Source: CAYXRK01 sp964467615 (GTDB lineage: Bacteria > Hydrogenedentota > Hydrogenedentia > Hydrogenedentales > GCA-2746185). From it: a stretch of 14,196 nt of DNA. A program made the position numbers and the translations under genes. Within the stretch, counting starts at the first letter, position 1, and each line of letters opens with the position of its first letter. The DNA lies in NCBI GenBank assembly GCA_964467615.1, contig CAYXRK010000121.1:1-14196 (forward strand), in the 5' to 3' direction. This document shows, piece after piece, positions 1 through 8,600 of the stretch. The notes beneath the pieces are model-generated. The model was not told where the DNA came from and did not search any database. It saw nothing but the letters and a program-made list of their open reading frames with translations.

Positions 1-1
1 G

Positions 2-88
2 CGGCATCAGTCGTTTGATCGCCGTGAACCGGCACACGAGCGAGTTCCACCTTCCGATTCCGATGTCATGGCGGGGTACTCTACATAG
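2..88 (+). CDS. Possible 3' end of an upstream gene (partial)
   Basis: A reading frame is open from the left edge to a TAG at 86-88, and that stop directly touches the ATG of the next gene. Only about 28 residues are visible. They are hydrophilic, rich in Arg, Ser and Asp, and match no family I recognise. The TAG-ATG junction is what one expects of genes joined in an operon by translational coupling. An 87-base open frame is also unremarkable in GC-rich DNA, so this could be non-coding. Confidence 0.25.
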   Translation, partial: RHQSFDRREPAHERVPPSDSDVMAGYST

Positions 89-1159
89 ATGCGCGTAAGC
101 ATCGGCATCCTCGCGTGGAACGCAGAGCACCGAATCGCGCGGACGCTTGAGGCGCTATTCGACCAGGACATTTTCGACCCCGGTGTATCCGCGGCGAGCG
201 CGGTCGAAGTGGTCTGCGTGTCCAATGGTTGTACCGACAACACGGAGCACGCGGCGGCCCAGGCGTTTGAGACGGCCCGCGCGCGTTGCAGTCATCCTGG
301 ACTCACGTGCCGCGTTTGCCCAGTCGCGGAGGCGGGCAAGACCAACGCCTGGAACCGCTACGTCCACGAATTTTCGGATCCCGAGGCGGATTACATCGTC
401 TTGATGGATGACGATATCTGGTTCACCCAACCGGATACGATTAGCCTTCTCGTTCTCGCGCTCGAATCCGATACGCAGGCCCACTGCGCCGTGGACGCGC
501 CGATAAAAGACATCGCGTCGCGGACGCGCAAGACACTTTTCGAGCGCCTTTCGCTCGCCATGAGCCGGCTCAATCGGAGCGAGGAGCCCCAATTGTGCGG
601 GCAACTCTATTGCGCGCGGGCCTCGGCGATACGGCGTATTTGGATGCCGGCCGGTCTCGTGCTGGACGACGGGTTTCTCAAACCGATGTTCGTCATGGAT
701 GTGTTGAGCGCGCCTAAAAACATCGCCCGATTGGTGCGCGTTCCGGACGCGTCTCATGTGTTCGAGGCTTGCAGCGCGCCACGCGAGTTGCTCGCGCACG
801 AACGCGCGTTGAGGATCAGCGGCACGCTGGCGGCGTTGGCGATCGAGCACCTACGCGAGCGCGCCGACGCGGGGGAAAATGCCGGGGAGTACGTTGCGCG
901 GCGCAACGCGGAGGACCCGGATTGGTACCACGCGCTGGTCCGCAAGCAAATCGCGGAGCGGGGCTGGCGGGTCGTCCGCGCGACTTCGTGGCGGCTCCGC
1001 CGACTGCGGGAATTTGCTCCTCTCGATGCCCTCCGATTCCTTCCCATCGCGCTGATTGGATTCCTCGCCGAAGTCGTGATCGTCCAGTACGCAAATCTTA
1101 CCGTCCCCCGAGACGGGCGTAATCTTTCGTGGCCGTTGCTCTATCGCGGCCATGGCTGA
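89..1159 (+). CDS. Family 2 glycosyltransferase
   Basis: This is probably a GT-A fold glycosyltransferase that moves a sugar from a nucleotide-sugar donor to a surface glycan or lipid-linked acceptor on the cytoplasmic side. The N-terminus (VSIGILAWNAEHRI) is the first beta strand of GT2 enzymes. SNGCTDNT (residues 45-52) is the usual S-x-G/D-S/C-T-D motif, followed by EAGKTNAWN (81-89). The metal-binding DDD lies at 107-109 in LMDDDIWF, and a later VLDDGF (about 181-186) may supply the second acidic motif. One hydrophobic segment near residues 315-335 suggests a C-terminal membrane anchor. At 356 residues it is a normal length for the family. The ATG at 89 begins right before the first strand, with only a weak GGGG ribosome site upstream. 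It converges on the LamG gene. Donor and acceptor cannot be read from the sequence. Confidence 0.85.
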   Translation: MRVSIGILAWNAEHRIARTLEALFDQDIFDPGVSAASAVEVVCVSNGCTDNTEHAAAQAFETARARCSHPGLTCRVCPVAEAGKTNAWNRYVHEFSDPEADYIVLMDDDIWFTQPDTISLLVLALESDTQAHCAVDAPIKDIASRTRKTLFERLSLAMSRLNRSEEPQLCGQLYCARASAIRRIWMPAGLVLDDGFLKPMFVMDVLSAPKNIARLVRVPDASHVFEACSAPRELLAHERALRISGTLAALAIEHLRERADAGENAGEYVARRNAEDPDWYHALVRKQIAERGWRVVRATSWRLRRLREFAPLDALRFLPIALIGFLAEVVIVQYANLTVPRDGRNLSWPLLYRGHG

Positions 1160-1175
1160 TATCAGTGCAAGGGGC

Positions 1176-1265
1176 GGAGAATCCGGGCAGCTGGGGCCGC
1201 GATGCGCGTTAGGCGCTTGTTGAAGTCCGGTCACGCGCAAAGCGGCGGCCCCAGCCGAATTCTCC
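1176..1265. repeat. 90-nt nested inverted repeat between convergent genes
   Basis: Three nested perfect stems are visible: GGAGAAT (1176-1182) with ATTCTCC (1259-1265), GCTGGGGCCGC (1190-1200) with GCGGCCCCAGC (1245-1255), and TGCGCGT (1203-1209) with ACGCGCA (1233-1239). That gives 25 base pairs around a 23-nt apical loop. It fills the 112-bp gap between the stop codons of the GT2 and LamG genes. No T-tract follows on either strand, so it is not a classical intrinsic terminator. It may protect 3' ends, terminate both transcripts by another route, or be a REP-like or MITE-like element. Confidence 0.7.
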
Positions 1266-1271
1266 CGTCGG

Positions 1272-2627
1272 TCAAGTTTGTGTTCCTACGACCACACCGT
1301 TCGCGTTCGAGGTCGGCAGCGCGGTGTGTACCTTGAGCGTGCCGTCGTCCTCCACGAAGATGTAGTAGATTGTCCCGTTAGGCGATCCAATTTTTACGCA
1401 GCCCGGCGCAGCGCCGCCGCTCCCGTCCCAAGCGGTGACGACGCCACGAATGCCGGTGTCGGTCCCCGCGGTGAGGTCTCCGCCTTCGAACACGGCGTCG
1501 CCGGTCCCTTCAAGATTACCCCCGACATGAACGTCGCCCGTTGACACCATAAGTTCGCGGCGTTGTAGGTAGAGCGACCGCACTTCGTTCGCAGACAGCG
1601 CGCGCGACCATACCGAAGCCTCATCGATGTCTCCCGTGTACGGTAACGCCGAAGACGCGCCGCAGACATAGAACGTGTAGTTTCCAGTCGTGTCCACCGC
1701 CACGGTGGATATCGTGCTGTCCGCCTGGCCGTCCACATAGATCACGCGCGAGACGCCGTAGTCGTGCACGAATGCCACGTGGTGCCACTTCCCGTCCGTG
1801 ACAACGGTAGGCCCGGCTTGGTCCGCGCCGGTCGCGCCCGCCCACAAACGCCACTGGATTACGTTGCTCACTATTTTCATGTGATTGTAGCGGCTGCCGC
1901 TCTGCCACCCGATCACGCCGTTCGAGTTCGACGTCGTCTTGACCCAGACGGCCATCGTCATGTCCGCGCCGGCGTAGGTCAACGGTATTGTCGATCCGGT
2001 GGATGCATAACCGCTTCCGTTGAGCGTCAACCCCGTCCCGAACTTCCCGTTGCTTGCAGTCGTCCCGCTCCCGCCGAGAGTCATCGTCTGCGCGTGGGCC
2101 GACCAATCCCTGAACGACGAGAGCGTCTCGCACCGCCACAGCGCGACGAGGCCCTCGGTCGATATGCCCTGATAGTTTCCCGATTCGTACAGCGCGCCGC
2201 CCAGCTTTGCGCTTCCCGCGATTTGGACGTCCTGACTGCCGCGCGCAATCGTTATCGCGTTGGTCACCGAAGAAGAGCCGTTTCGCGTGCCGACGTGAAA
2301 CGTGTCTGCACTGCCATCGATCCAAATCGCGCCGCCGTGTGTGGCGTCGGCGTCAAAAAAGTTCACAAACGTGTCGTTGCTTGTCCCCGAAGTTAGCGAC
2401 ACGCTATGGTCCACCGCTTCGTTCTTTCCCGCGGCAATGTCATCGTCCGCGGCTATCCCAGCGTTCGTCGAGATGCCGCCGGTTTTGTCGAAGTCGGCGC
2501 CGCCGTCCGCTGTATCACCGTAACCGCCGCCGATCTTTAACTCTTCGAGAAGACGCGCGTTCGGCCCGGCCGCGCCGAGGATTACCAAACCCGCGATGCA
2601 CACCCACGTCCATTTGCTACCCTTCAT
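1272..2627 (-). CDS. Secreted LamG-domain surface protein, tail-fibre-like
   Basis: This is a 451-residue exported protein of unknown ligand. Residues 1-24 form a signal peptide (Lys-rich start, WVCIAGLVILGAA core, cleavage near GPNA). Residues 25-158 are Gly/Asp/Thr/Ser-rich short beta modules, including DVQIAGSAKLGGALYESGNY, of the kind seen in phage tail fibres and pyocin-like adhesins. Residues about 160-358 are a LamG/concanavalin-A-like jelly roll: LVALWRCE start, MTMAVWVKT strand, the diagnostic WHHVAFVHD (281-289), IYVDG, and the closing GDIDEASVWSRALSANEV. Residues 360-451 return to fibre-like modules (VHVGGNLEGTGDAVFEGG). It probably binds carbohydrate or a surface partner outside the cell. 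An AGGAG ribosome site lies 7 nt before the ATG. It sits between two glycosyltransferase genes but is transcribed against both, so a functional link is inference only. Confidence 0.85.
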   Translation of the reverse strand: MKGSKWTWVCIAGLVILGAAGPNARLLEELKIGGGYGDTADGGADFDKTGGISTNAGIAADDDIAAGKNEAVDHSVSLTSGTSNDTFVNFFDADATHGGAIWIDGSADTFHVGTRNGSSSVTNAITIARGSQDVQIAGSAKLGGALYESGNYQGISTEGLVALWRCETLSSFRDWSAHAQTMTLGGSGTTASNGKFGTGLTLNGSGYASTGSTIPLTYAGADMTMAVWVKTTSNSNGVIGWQSGSRYNHMKIVSNVIQWRLWAGATGADQAGPTVVTDGKWHHVAFVHDYGVSRVIYVDGQADSTISTVAVDTTGNYTFYVCGASSALPYTGDIDEASVWSRALSANEVRSLYLQRRELMVSTGDVHVGGNLEGTGDAVFEGGDLTAGTDTGIRGVVTAWDGSGGAAPGCVKIGSPNGTIYYIFVEDDGTLKVHTALPTSNANGVVVGTQT

Positions 2628-2709
2628 GTTTAGCTCCTTTGAGTTTCGTTGGGGGCCTCGTTTGACAAAACACCCCCTATATATAGAGCCAAACGTGTTG
2701 ACCTAAATT

Positions 2710-2737
2710 TTGCGTAACCTACTTGAATTGCTAGACT
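2710..2737 (+). promoter_or_regulatory. Putative promoter for the GT4 gene
   Basis: TTGCGT (2710-2715) and TAGACT (2732-2737) are 16 nt apart. The -10 is preceded by TGC, giving an extended -10. Transcription would start about 15 nt before the ATG at 2759. The wider 131-bp divergent gap (2628-2758) is AT-rich compared with its surroundings. It contains TATATATA (2678-2685) and a small hairpin (GGGGG 2651-2655, GTTT/AAAC inside, CCCCC 2673-2677) that would lie in the LamG 5' leader. I could not fix the LamG promoter boxes. Confidence 0.35.
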
Positions 2738-2758
2738 TAAGTTATTCGCTGAAGACCC

Positions 2759-3847
2759 ATGAAAAGTGTTCCAAAATGGATACTCCTCCTCGCCGAGAGC
2801 CCCTACCTCGGAGGCATCAATTCCCATCTGATTTCCATCGCCGAAGCCTTCCGGGGACGCAACGATTTCCAGCCCCTCATCGCGTGCCTCTCCGGACGCC
2901 GCGAAGATGTCTCGCTATTCGACGCCGCGCGCGACCGTGGTATCGAGATTGTCGAAATTCCGATGCGTGCCCGGTTCGATCATCGCGCGTTGGAAGGAAT
3001 ACGCCGCCTCGTGAAAGAGCGCGATATCCGTCTGATTCACACGCACAACTACCGCGCCACGATCGCCGCGTGGGCGGCGCGTCCGCGCGTACCGATTGTC
3101 AACACGTGCCACGGCCAGATCGTCGCGCCGTCGCTCGCCTTACGCATCTGGCAAATCGTCGAACTCCGGGTAATGCGGCGGCTCGAGCGCACCATCGCGT
3201 GCTCCGAGTTCGTCAAATCGTGGCTCGTGGCTAAGGGCCTGCCGGAGCATCGCGTCACGACCGTCTACAACGCCTACGAACTGCGAAGCGTCTCGGATCG
3301 CAATGTCCGAATGGAATTGGGAATTGAACCAGGCGAATACGTCGTGATGTACGCGGGCCGGCTTGCCGAAGGCAAGGGCCTCAACGATCTGCTCGAAGCC
3401 GCCTCGCAGGCGCAGTCCGTCACGCTGCTATTCGCGGGCGACGGTCCGCTGCGCCAAGAACTCGAAGCCCGCGCGAAATCGCTCAACCCCCGCGCGTTCT
3501 TCGTGGGCACTGTCCGCGACATGGATAGTTATTACCGCGCCTGCGACGTGGTCGTCCTTCCTTCCCAGATGGAGGCCCTGCCCATGACGCTCATCGAAGC
3601 GATGGCCCACGAGCGCGCCCTGATCGCGACGAAGGTCGGCGGTATCTCCGAGGTAGTGTCCGACAATACCGGGACGCTGGTTCCTCCCTGCGACCCGCAG
3701 CAACTGGCGGCGGCGATCAACCGGTTACGCGATCCCGCGTTGCGCGTCACGCTCGCTGCGAACGGCCGGGCGAGGTGGCAGTTCCGTTTTCGCCACGCCC
3801 GCCTCGCCAACGCATTGGCGGATGTTTATCGCACCGCGCTCGAGTAG
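2759..3847 (+). CDS. Family 4 (GT-B) glycosyltransferase
   Basis: This is a retaining GT-B glycosyltransferase of the GT4 type, acting in the cytoplasm on surface polysaccharide, LPS or glycolipid precursors. The N-terminal domain begins with ILLLAESPYLGGINSHLI; its GGIN matches the GG-loop of GT4 enzymes. IHTHNYRA (93-100) and NTCHG (115-119) are the usual acceptor-domain strands. The C-terminal domain starts near YAGRLAEGKGLNDLLEA (198-214), continues with LLFAGDGPLRQELE (223-236), and carries the EX7E donor-binding motif with E272 and E280 in SQMEALPMTLIEAMA. VGGISEVV follows. The length of 362 residues is typical. The ribosome site is weak (GAAG). The gene diverges from the LamG gene, and no intrinsic terminator with a T-tract follows it on this strand. 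The sugar donor is unknown. Confidence 0.9.
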   Translation: MKSVPKWILLLAESPYLGGINSHLISIAEAFRGRNDFQPLIACLSGRREDVSLFDAARDRGIEIVEIPMRARFDHRALEGIRRLVKERDIRLIHTHNYRATIAAWAARPRVPIVNTCHGQIVAPSLALRIWQIVELRVMRRLERTIACSEFVKSWLVAKGLPEHRVTTVYNAYELRSVSDRNVRMELGIEPGEYVVMYAGRLAEGKGLNDLLEAASQAQSVTLLFAGDGPLRQELEARAKSLNPRAFFVGTVRDMDSYYRACDVVVLPSQMEALPMTLIEAMAHERALIATKVGGISEVVSDNTGTLVPPCDPQQLAAAINRLRDPALRVTLAANGRARWQFRFRHARLANALADVYRTALE

Positions 3848-3872
3848 CGACGCAGCGATGGCCCCCGCGCTC

Positions 3873-3892
3873 ATGCGCCCCCACGGGCGCAT
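3873..3892. repeat. Perfect hairpin next to the hydrolase terminator
   Basis: ATGCGCCC (3873-3880) and GGGCGCAT (3885-3892) form a perfect 8-bp stem around a CCAC loop. On the minus strand it lies just beyond the T-tract of the terminator at 3894-3922, as a second hairpin. On the plus strand it lies 25 nt after the GT4 stop but is followed by an A-tract, so it is not a canonical plus-strand terminator. Confidence 0.6.
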
Positions 3893-3893
3893 C

Positions 3894-3922
3894 AAAAAAG
3901 AAAGCCCCGCCCGCAGCGGGGC
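3894..3922 (-). terminator. Rho-independent terminator of the hydrolase gene
   Basis: Read on the minus strand, GCCCCGC, a 5-nt loop and GCGGGGC form a 7-bp GC stem (3904-3922). A run of T residues interrupted by one C follows (3894-3903). It lies 27 nt past the hydrolase stop codon. Confidence 0.85.
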
Positions 3923-3949
3923 CGGAACGACATCTGAATTTGCGGCCCG

Positions 3950-4915
3950 CTATTTGAGATGCTCGACGAACCAGTCCCGCGCCAGTGCCGCGCCCTGTTG
4001 GTAGCGTTCGCGGTAGATGCCGTAGTGGGTGATGCCCGGTTCGATGTGATACTTCGCAGGCACGCGATCTTTGACCTTCTCGTACACGAGCCCGCCGTGC
4101 TTCTTGATGTCGAACAACTCCTCTTTCTCGGCGTCGATGATCAAGATGGGGACCGAGAGTTGGTCGGAGAAATCGACCGGGCGGTACTTGATGAACTTGC
4201 TCATGTACGGCGTGCCGCGCAATCCCTCGGCCACGTCTTCCCCTTGTGGGACCGGCGGCAGTTCGCCCCGCGCGCGCTTCGTGCGGGCTTCGGTGAACGT
4301 CTTGAGCATTTCCGGCGTGAGGTTCGTTTGACCGTCCACCGCGCCGACTTGGCTGACGAGGCACTTCACCCGCGAATCGTGCGTCGCCGTCCACAGCACC
4401 AACCCACCACCGAAGCTCGTGCCCCAAAGGCCGATCTTGTCGGTATCAATTCCCGGTTCGCCCACGAGCCAATCGAGCGCGGACTGAATGTCCTCAAGTT
4501 CATCGAACGGGTCCACGACTTCGCGGATCATCTGCACCTCGACGCTCGCGTGGCCATTCGCGTCCGGCTTGGGCGCCGTGCCCACCAACACCATCCGGCT
4601 GTCGCTCTCGCCCCATCCGCGGTAGTCGAACGTCAACACCCGGAATCCCGCGGCCGCGAAGAAGGGACCGTAGGTAGAGTTAAGGTGCTGCTTGACGCCG
4701 CCCCAACCGTGACACAACACAATCGCCGGAAGCTTCTCATCGGCTTTGTCCTTCGGCCAGAACAAGTTGCCCGCCAGCTTCGTCCCGTCGCTCCAAATCT
4801 CGACGGCCTTGCCGTCCACGTTCTCGGGCAGCCGTCCCTGTTGCGCCTTCGCGGGTACTACGACCGCAAACGCCAACAACATCGACAACGTCCCGCGCAA
4901 CATAAACCTCTTCAT
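3950..4915 (-). CDS. Secreted alpha/beta hydrolase, dienelactone hydrolase-like
   Basis: This is a 321-residue serine hydrolase that is probably exported to the periplasm. Residues 1-24 are a signal peptide ending in PAKA before QQ. The core fold shows LPAIVLCHGWGG (62-73) as the oxyanion strand and loop, FDYRGWGES (96-104), and the nucleophile elbow GTSFGG with S167. D261 or E265 in IIDAEKEE would be the catalytic acid and H297 in GITHYG the catalytic histidine. These features resemble dienelactone hydrolase and S15/acyl-esterase-like families; the substrate is likely an ester or acyl compound but cannot be named. I chose the ATG at 4915 because AAGGAG lies 6 nt upstream, rather than the TTG two codons earlier. 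It has its own promoter and terminator, so it is probably a single-gene transcript. Confidence 0.88.
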   Translation of the reverse strand: MKRFMLRGTLSMLLAFAVVVPAKAQQGRLPENVDGKAVEIWSDGTKLAGNLFWPKDKADEKLPAIVLCHGWGGVKQHLNSTYGPFFAAAGFRVLTFDYRGWGESDSRMVLVGTAPKPDANGHASVEVQMIREVVDPFDELEDIQSALDWLVGEPGIDTDKIGLWGTSFGGGLVLWTATHDSRVKCLVSQVGAVDGQTNLTPEMLKTFTEARTKRARGELPPVPQGEDVAEGLRGTPYMSKFIKYRPVDFSDQLSVPILIIDAEKEELFDIKKHGGLVYEKVKDRVPAKYHIEPGITHYGIYRERYQQGAALARDWFVEHLK

Positions 4916-4941
4916 TTGCAACTCCTTTTCTCAACCCCGCG

Positions 4942-4970
4942 ACAATAACCCTGTTTGGGCTTCTGGTCAA
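4942..4970 (-). promoter_or_regulatory. Promoter of the alpha/beta hydrolase gene
   Basis: On the minus strand TTGACC (4965-4970) and TATTGT (4942-4947) are separated by exactly 17 nt. Transcription would begin about 20 nt before the ATG at 4915, leaving room for the AAGGAG site. Confidence 0.6.
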
Positions 4971-5038
4971 TAGGACGCCTTTGCGCGCCATGCTCAAATA
5001 GCACTATCATGGTGGGCCGCAGTTGGTGGGAATATCCA

Positions 5039-5066
5039 TTGTCCGCCGCTCGTTTATCCGTAGTAT
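5039..5066 (+). promoter_or_regulatory. Promoter of the bacilliredoxin gene
   Basis: TTGTCC (5039-5044) and TAGTAT (5061-5066) are 16 nt apart. The predicted 5' leader is about 45 nt and contains a small CCCGC/GCGGG hairpin before the GAGGAG ribosome site. Confidence 0.5.
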
Positions 5067-5119
5067 CATCAACCCGCCCAGGCGCGGGCAGTTCCCAGCA
5101 CCCACGAGGAGAATTTCGC

Positions 5120-5632
5120 ATGCCGCCGACATACGATCCGAAAGCCGTTCAGCCCATGGTCGAGGAACTCACCCAGATCGGTGTCGAATCGCTTACTAGC
5201 GCCGCCGCCGTGGACGCCTTCCTCGCCCGCCCAGGCACCGCGCTTCTTGTCGTCAATTCCGTATGCGGATGCGCCGCTGGAAATTGCCGCCCAGGTGTTG
5301 GTCTCGCGCTCCAACACGAGAAAATCCCGACCCACCTCGGCACCGTCTTCGCCGGCATGGACGTCGAGGCCGTCAATCGAGCCCGCGAACTGATGGTGGG
5401 CGTTGCGCCGTCCTCGCCGTGCATCGCCATGTTTGACGACGGCAAGATGGCCGGCATTCTCGAACGACGCCACATCGAGCGAATGACCGCAGTCGACATC
5501 GCCAATACCCTGACCAAAGCGTTCGACGAAAAATGTGATCGCGAAGGCCCCTCGGTCCCACGGGAAGTCTTCGAGGGAAACGATCAGGTCAAAGCCTGCG
5601 GCTCGCGGATTCCCCTCTACTCCGCGAATTAG
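5120..5632 (+). CDS. BrxA/BrxB family bacilliredoxin
   Basis: This is a cytoplasmic thioredoxin-fold protein of the YphP/YqiW (bacilliredoxin) family. In Bacillus these remove bacillithiol from S-thiolated proteins through a CGC active site. Here NSVCGC places C49 and C51, followed by AAGNCRP with an extra C56 where the Bacillus proteins usually have an alanine. C101 lies in the SSPCIAMF strand and C139 in AFDEKC, close to where Bacillus homologues end. A further 30 residues with C160 (VKACGSRIPLY) extend the protein to 170 residues, against about 144 in Bacillus. I chose the ATG at 5120 because GAGGAG precedes it by 8 nt and the family's N-terminus begins there (YDPKAVQPMVEELT). Whether bacillithiol or another thiol is the partner in this organism is unknown. 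It converges on metH. Confidence 0.92.
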   Translation: MPPTYDPKAVQPMVEELTQIGVESLTSAAAVDAFLARPGTALLVVNSVCGCAAGNCRPGVGLALQHEKIPTHLGTVFAGMDVEAVNRARELMVGVAPSSPCIAMFDDGKMAGILERRHIERMTAVDIANTLTKAFDEKCDREGPSVPREVFEGNDQVKACGSRIPLYSAN

Positions 5633-5644
5633 GACCTCGTACCA

Positions 5645-5659
5645 CCGGCATCCTGCCGG
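5645..5659. repeat. Short GC palindrome between convergent stop codons
   Basis: CCGGCA, a TCC spacer and TGCCGG form a perfect 6-bp inverted repeat in the 33-bp gap between the bacilliredoxin and metH stop codons. No T-tract follows on either strand. It may help end both transcripts or be one copy of a dispersed short palindrome. Confidence 0.5.
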
Positions 5660-5665
5660 CAACGG

Positions 5666-8600
5666 TTACGAGTACCGCGCGTCGGGATGGAACGACACAA
5701 GCGCCGCGGTACATCCCGTGGGAAAAAACTCTCCGGCGTCGGTCACTTGCACGCCGATGTTCTTCCTCGCCTCAAGCAATTTGTGGATGAGCTTGTTGTT
5801 CTCCGTGTTGGAAATCGCGGGATAGCCGGGCGACCAACGCGTCCCGCGTGTCGTGCCGTTTAGACCGACCGCATGCCGCAGCGTCCCGTGCACGTAGTCG
5901 GCCATGTCCTCCGCGAGACGATCCGACAGACCTTGCAGGAACAGCGCGGACTCCGAATCGCCGTCTTTCTTGAAGCGCGCCAGTTGCGCGTCGATTTGCG
6001 GGCCGGTCGAGCTGATTTGCAATCCGACCGCATCGAGTTTCCCTAGCTCCTTCGGGAAAAAATACTGCGCCGAACAGACCGTGTCTTCCTTGCCCGCGCC
6101 GATGACCACGTCGAAGTCGAACCGGCAGAGTTCCTTCGCCGGATCGTCGATGTCCAACACGACGACGTCGTTGCCCTCGGAGCGGCACGGAAACACGGCT
6201 CGGACCGCCTGCGGCTCGAGCCACCCCTCGCGCCCGGAGCGTTCTGTCCATTCGACGAACAGGCGCTCGAGTTCCTCCGGCGTCGTCCCTTGCTTCGTCC
6301 GCGTACCCGTACCTCCGAACTTCCAATTCAGCGAGAAGAGCGTGCGCTTGTCGATCCGATCGCGAAACTCCACGAGCGGCACGCGCAGGACTTCCGGCTT
6401 GAGCCAAGGCCGCGGCGCAAGCATGTGGGCCTCGAAACTGATCGCGCGGCGCGGCAATGTCCGAATCAATTCTTCGTCTTCGTGTTTCTTCCGCTCCGCG
6501 CGTTCGTAGCGCGAGGACAATTTGCGCCGGTTTGCGTCGAACAACGCGCCCGCGTCTTTGGTCCCGACCAACTCGTTCATCACGTTGACGCCGTCCATCG
6601 CCGTCGGGCAATAGAAGACGTTGCCACGCATGTGGTCCACGTCCGCGTCGCCCGCGAGCGCGACGTAGGCCGCGTGGCGATCGTTCACGGGCGCGCCGCC
6701 GATGAGCACACAGGTGCTCTCTAGTCCCTGCTCCTTCATCATTTTCGAGACCGTGATCATGTGGTTCGACGTCTGCACCAATAGTGCGGACATGCCGATC
6801 GCGTCGGCGCGGTACTCCTTCGCCGCGTCGATATAACCTTGCAACGGCGTCATCACGCCCAAATCAATCACGCGATACCCATAGTTCTCGAACAGCGTCT
6901 TCGCGAGGTCTTTGCCGATCGAGTGTACGTCTTGGTACACCGTGCCGATCACAATCGTGCCCTTGTATTCGATCTTCGTGTGGATGTCGATGCCCGCCTT
7001 GACCTTCATGTACTCCTCGAGGAAACCCATCACGTGCTTCATCACGTCCGCCGATTTGAGCAAATGCGGCAGCGAGACTTCCCCTCGCGCGAAGCCGTCT
7101 CCGAGTTCCTTCATCGCGGCCATGAGATGCTTGTTGATGAACTCGAGCGGCTCATGCGTCTTGATGGCCTCGGCGGCTTGCAGCACGATCGTGTCTGCAT
7201 ACGCATACGCATGGCCTGAAACCTCGACCGCGCCCGAGACGCGCTCTTTGTACCCGTCGACGATCTTTTGGCAAATGGCCTTCTCGAGCGGCAGGTCGTC
7301 GTAGTTCGTGCGCTTCACGACCACGTTGCCCTTCTTCGCCTCGGCGATGCGCTCGAGTTCCTCGAAGGCGTCCAAATCGCGCTCGAGAATCGCGCGCAGC
7401 GCAAGGCCGTAATCGTGCGGGGTGAGATCGCGCGCGAAGACGTAGTGGTTCGGATTCACGATCGCCGCGTCAAGCCCGCGTTTGCGCGCCTCATCGAGCC
7501 AGACCGACGTCAGGACTTTCCTCATGTACGGCTTCTTAGCGAGGCCGTTCGTGAGGTTCCCGACGCCGCAGGACGTTTTGAGATCGGGATGAATCGCTTT
7601 GATCAGCGGAATCGCCTCGAGCGACTCAAGCGCGAAGTTCATCCCCAGCGTCGACTCCGCTCCGAGCGGAAACACGTTCATATCAATGAAAATACGCCCC
7701 GGTGTAACGCCGAATCGGCCCGCCAACTCGACGATCTGCTTCGCGACGGCCGCCTTCTTCTCGCGCGTCGCCGCGGGACCTTCTTGGCTCGCGCACAGCG
7801 CGATGTACAGCGGGCAGTGGTCGTGCGTGGCCTTGATCACGGCCTCGATTTTGGACACGCCCGGCTCCACCTCTTCGAGTGACATCGAATTGATCAGCGG
7901 GCGGCCCGGATATACCTTTATGGCCTCGCGCAACGTCTCAACGGAAAATGAATCGATGCACATCGCGCCGGAGAAATCGGTCGTCTGCGCGTGAATAACG
8001 GCCTTGAGCGTCTCGGTCGTATCGACGAGGTTCGAGTCCATGCACACGTCGATGACTTTGAGACCGAGGCTGTTGATTTGTTCTTCGACGACTTCCTCGA
8101 GAACGTCTTGATCGATGCCGCCCTCGCGTTCAACCGCATCACGGACGACGGCCGATCCGCGCACGTTCAGCCGCTCGCCGATCATGATCAGCGTCTTCTC
8201 GCTGTCGAGCAGCACCGCCTCCTGCGGGCCGGAGAGATAGAGTCCCCTGTCGGGGATGCGCTGTTTCGGCGTGAGACCGCGCACGGCATCGGCAATCGCG
8301 CGGATGTGCTCCGGACTCGTCCCGCAACAACCGCCGACGATGTTCACCCCGAACTCTTCGACGAACCGGCGCTGGAATTGCGCAATGGTTTCGGGCGTGG
8401 TCTTGAACACCGTGCGGCCGTTTTCCGACACGGGCAGCCCTGCGTTCGGGATGACCGATATCGGCAGATGGCAATAGCGCGCGATCTTTTCGACCGTCTT
8501 GACCATCAGGTCCGCGCCGATGCTGCAATTGATCCCGAACGTATCGATGCCGATTCCTTCGAGCGTGACGAGCGCGGCATGGATGTCCGTGTTGAAGATT

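Noticed and set aside
155..850. 231-codon minus-strand open frame within the GT2 gene
   Set aside because: Arg-rich antisense shadow; the plus strand encodes ordered GT2 motifs.
1203..1239. Integron attC site suggested by GTTAGGC in the inverted-repeat loop
   Set aside because: No matching GCCTAAC partner lies at the proper place, and there are no cassettes or integrase; the structure is a simple nested palindrome.
3959..4948. 329-codon plus-strand open frame opposite the hydrolase gene
   Set aside because: It mirrors the hydrolase codons (Arg/His/Ala-rich product, no domain), as is usual opposite GC-rich genes. The minus-strand protein has a signal peptide, catalytic triad, ribosome site and terminator.
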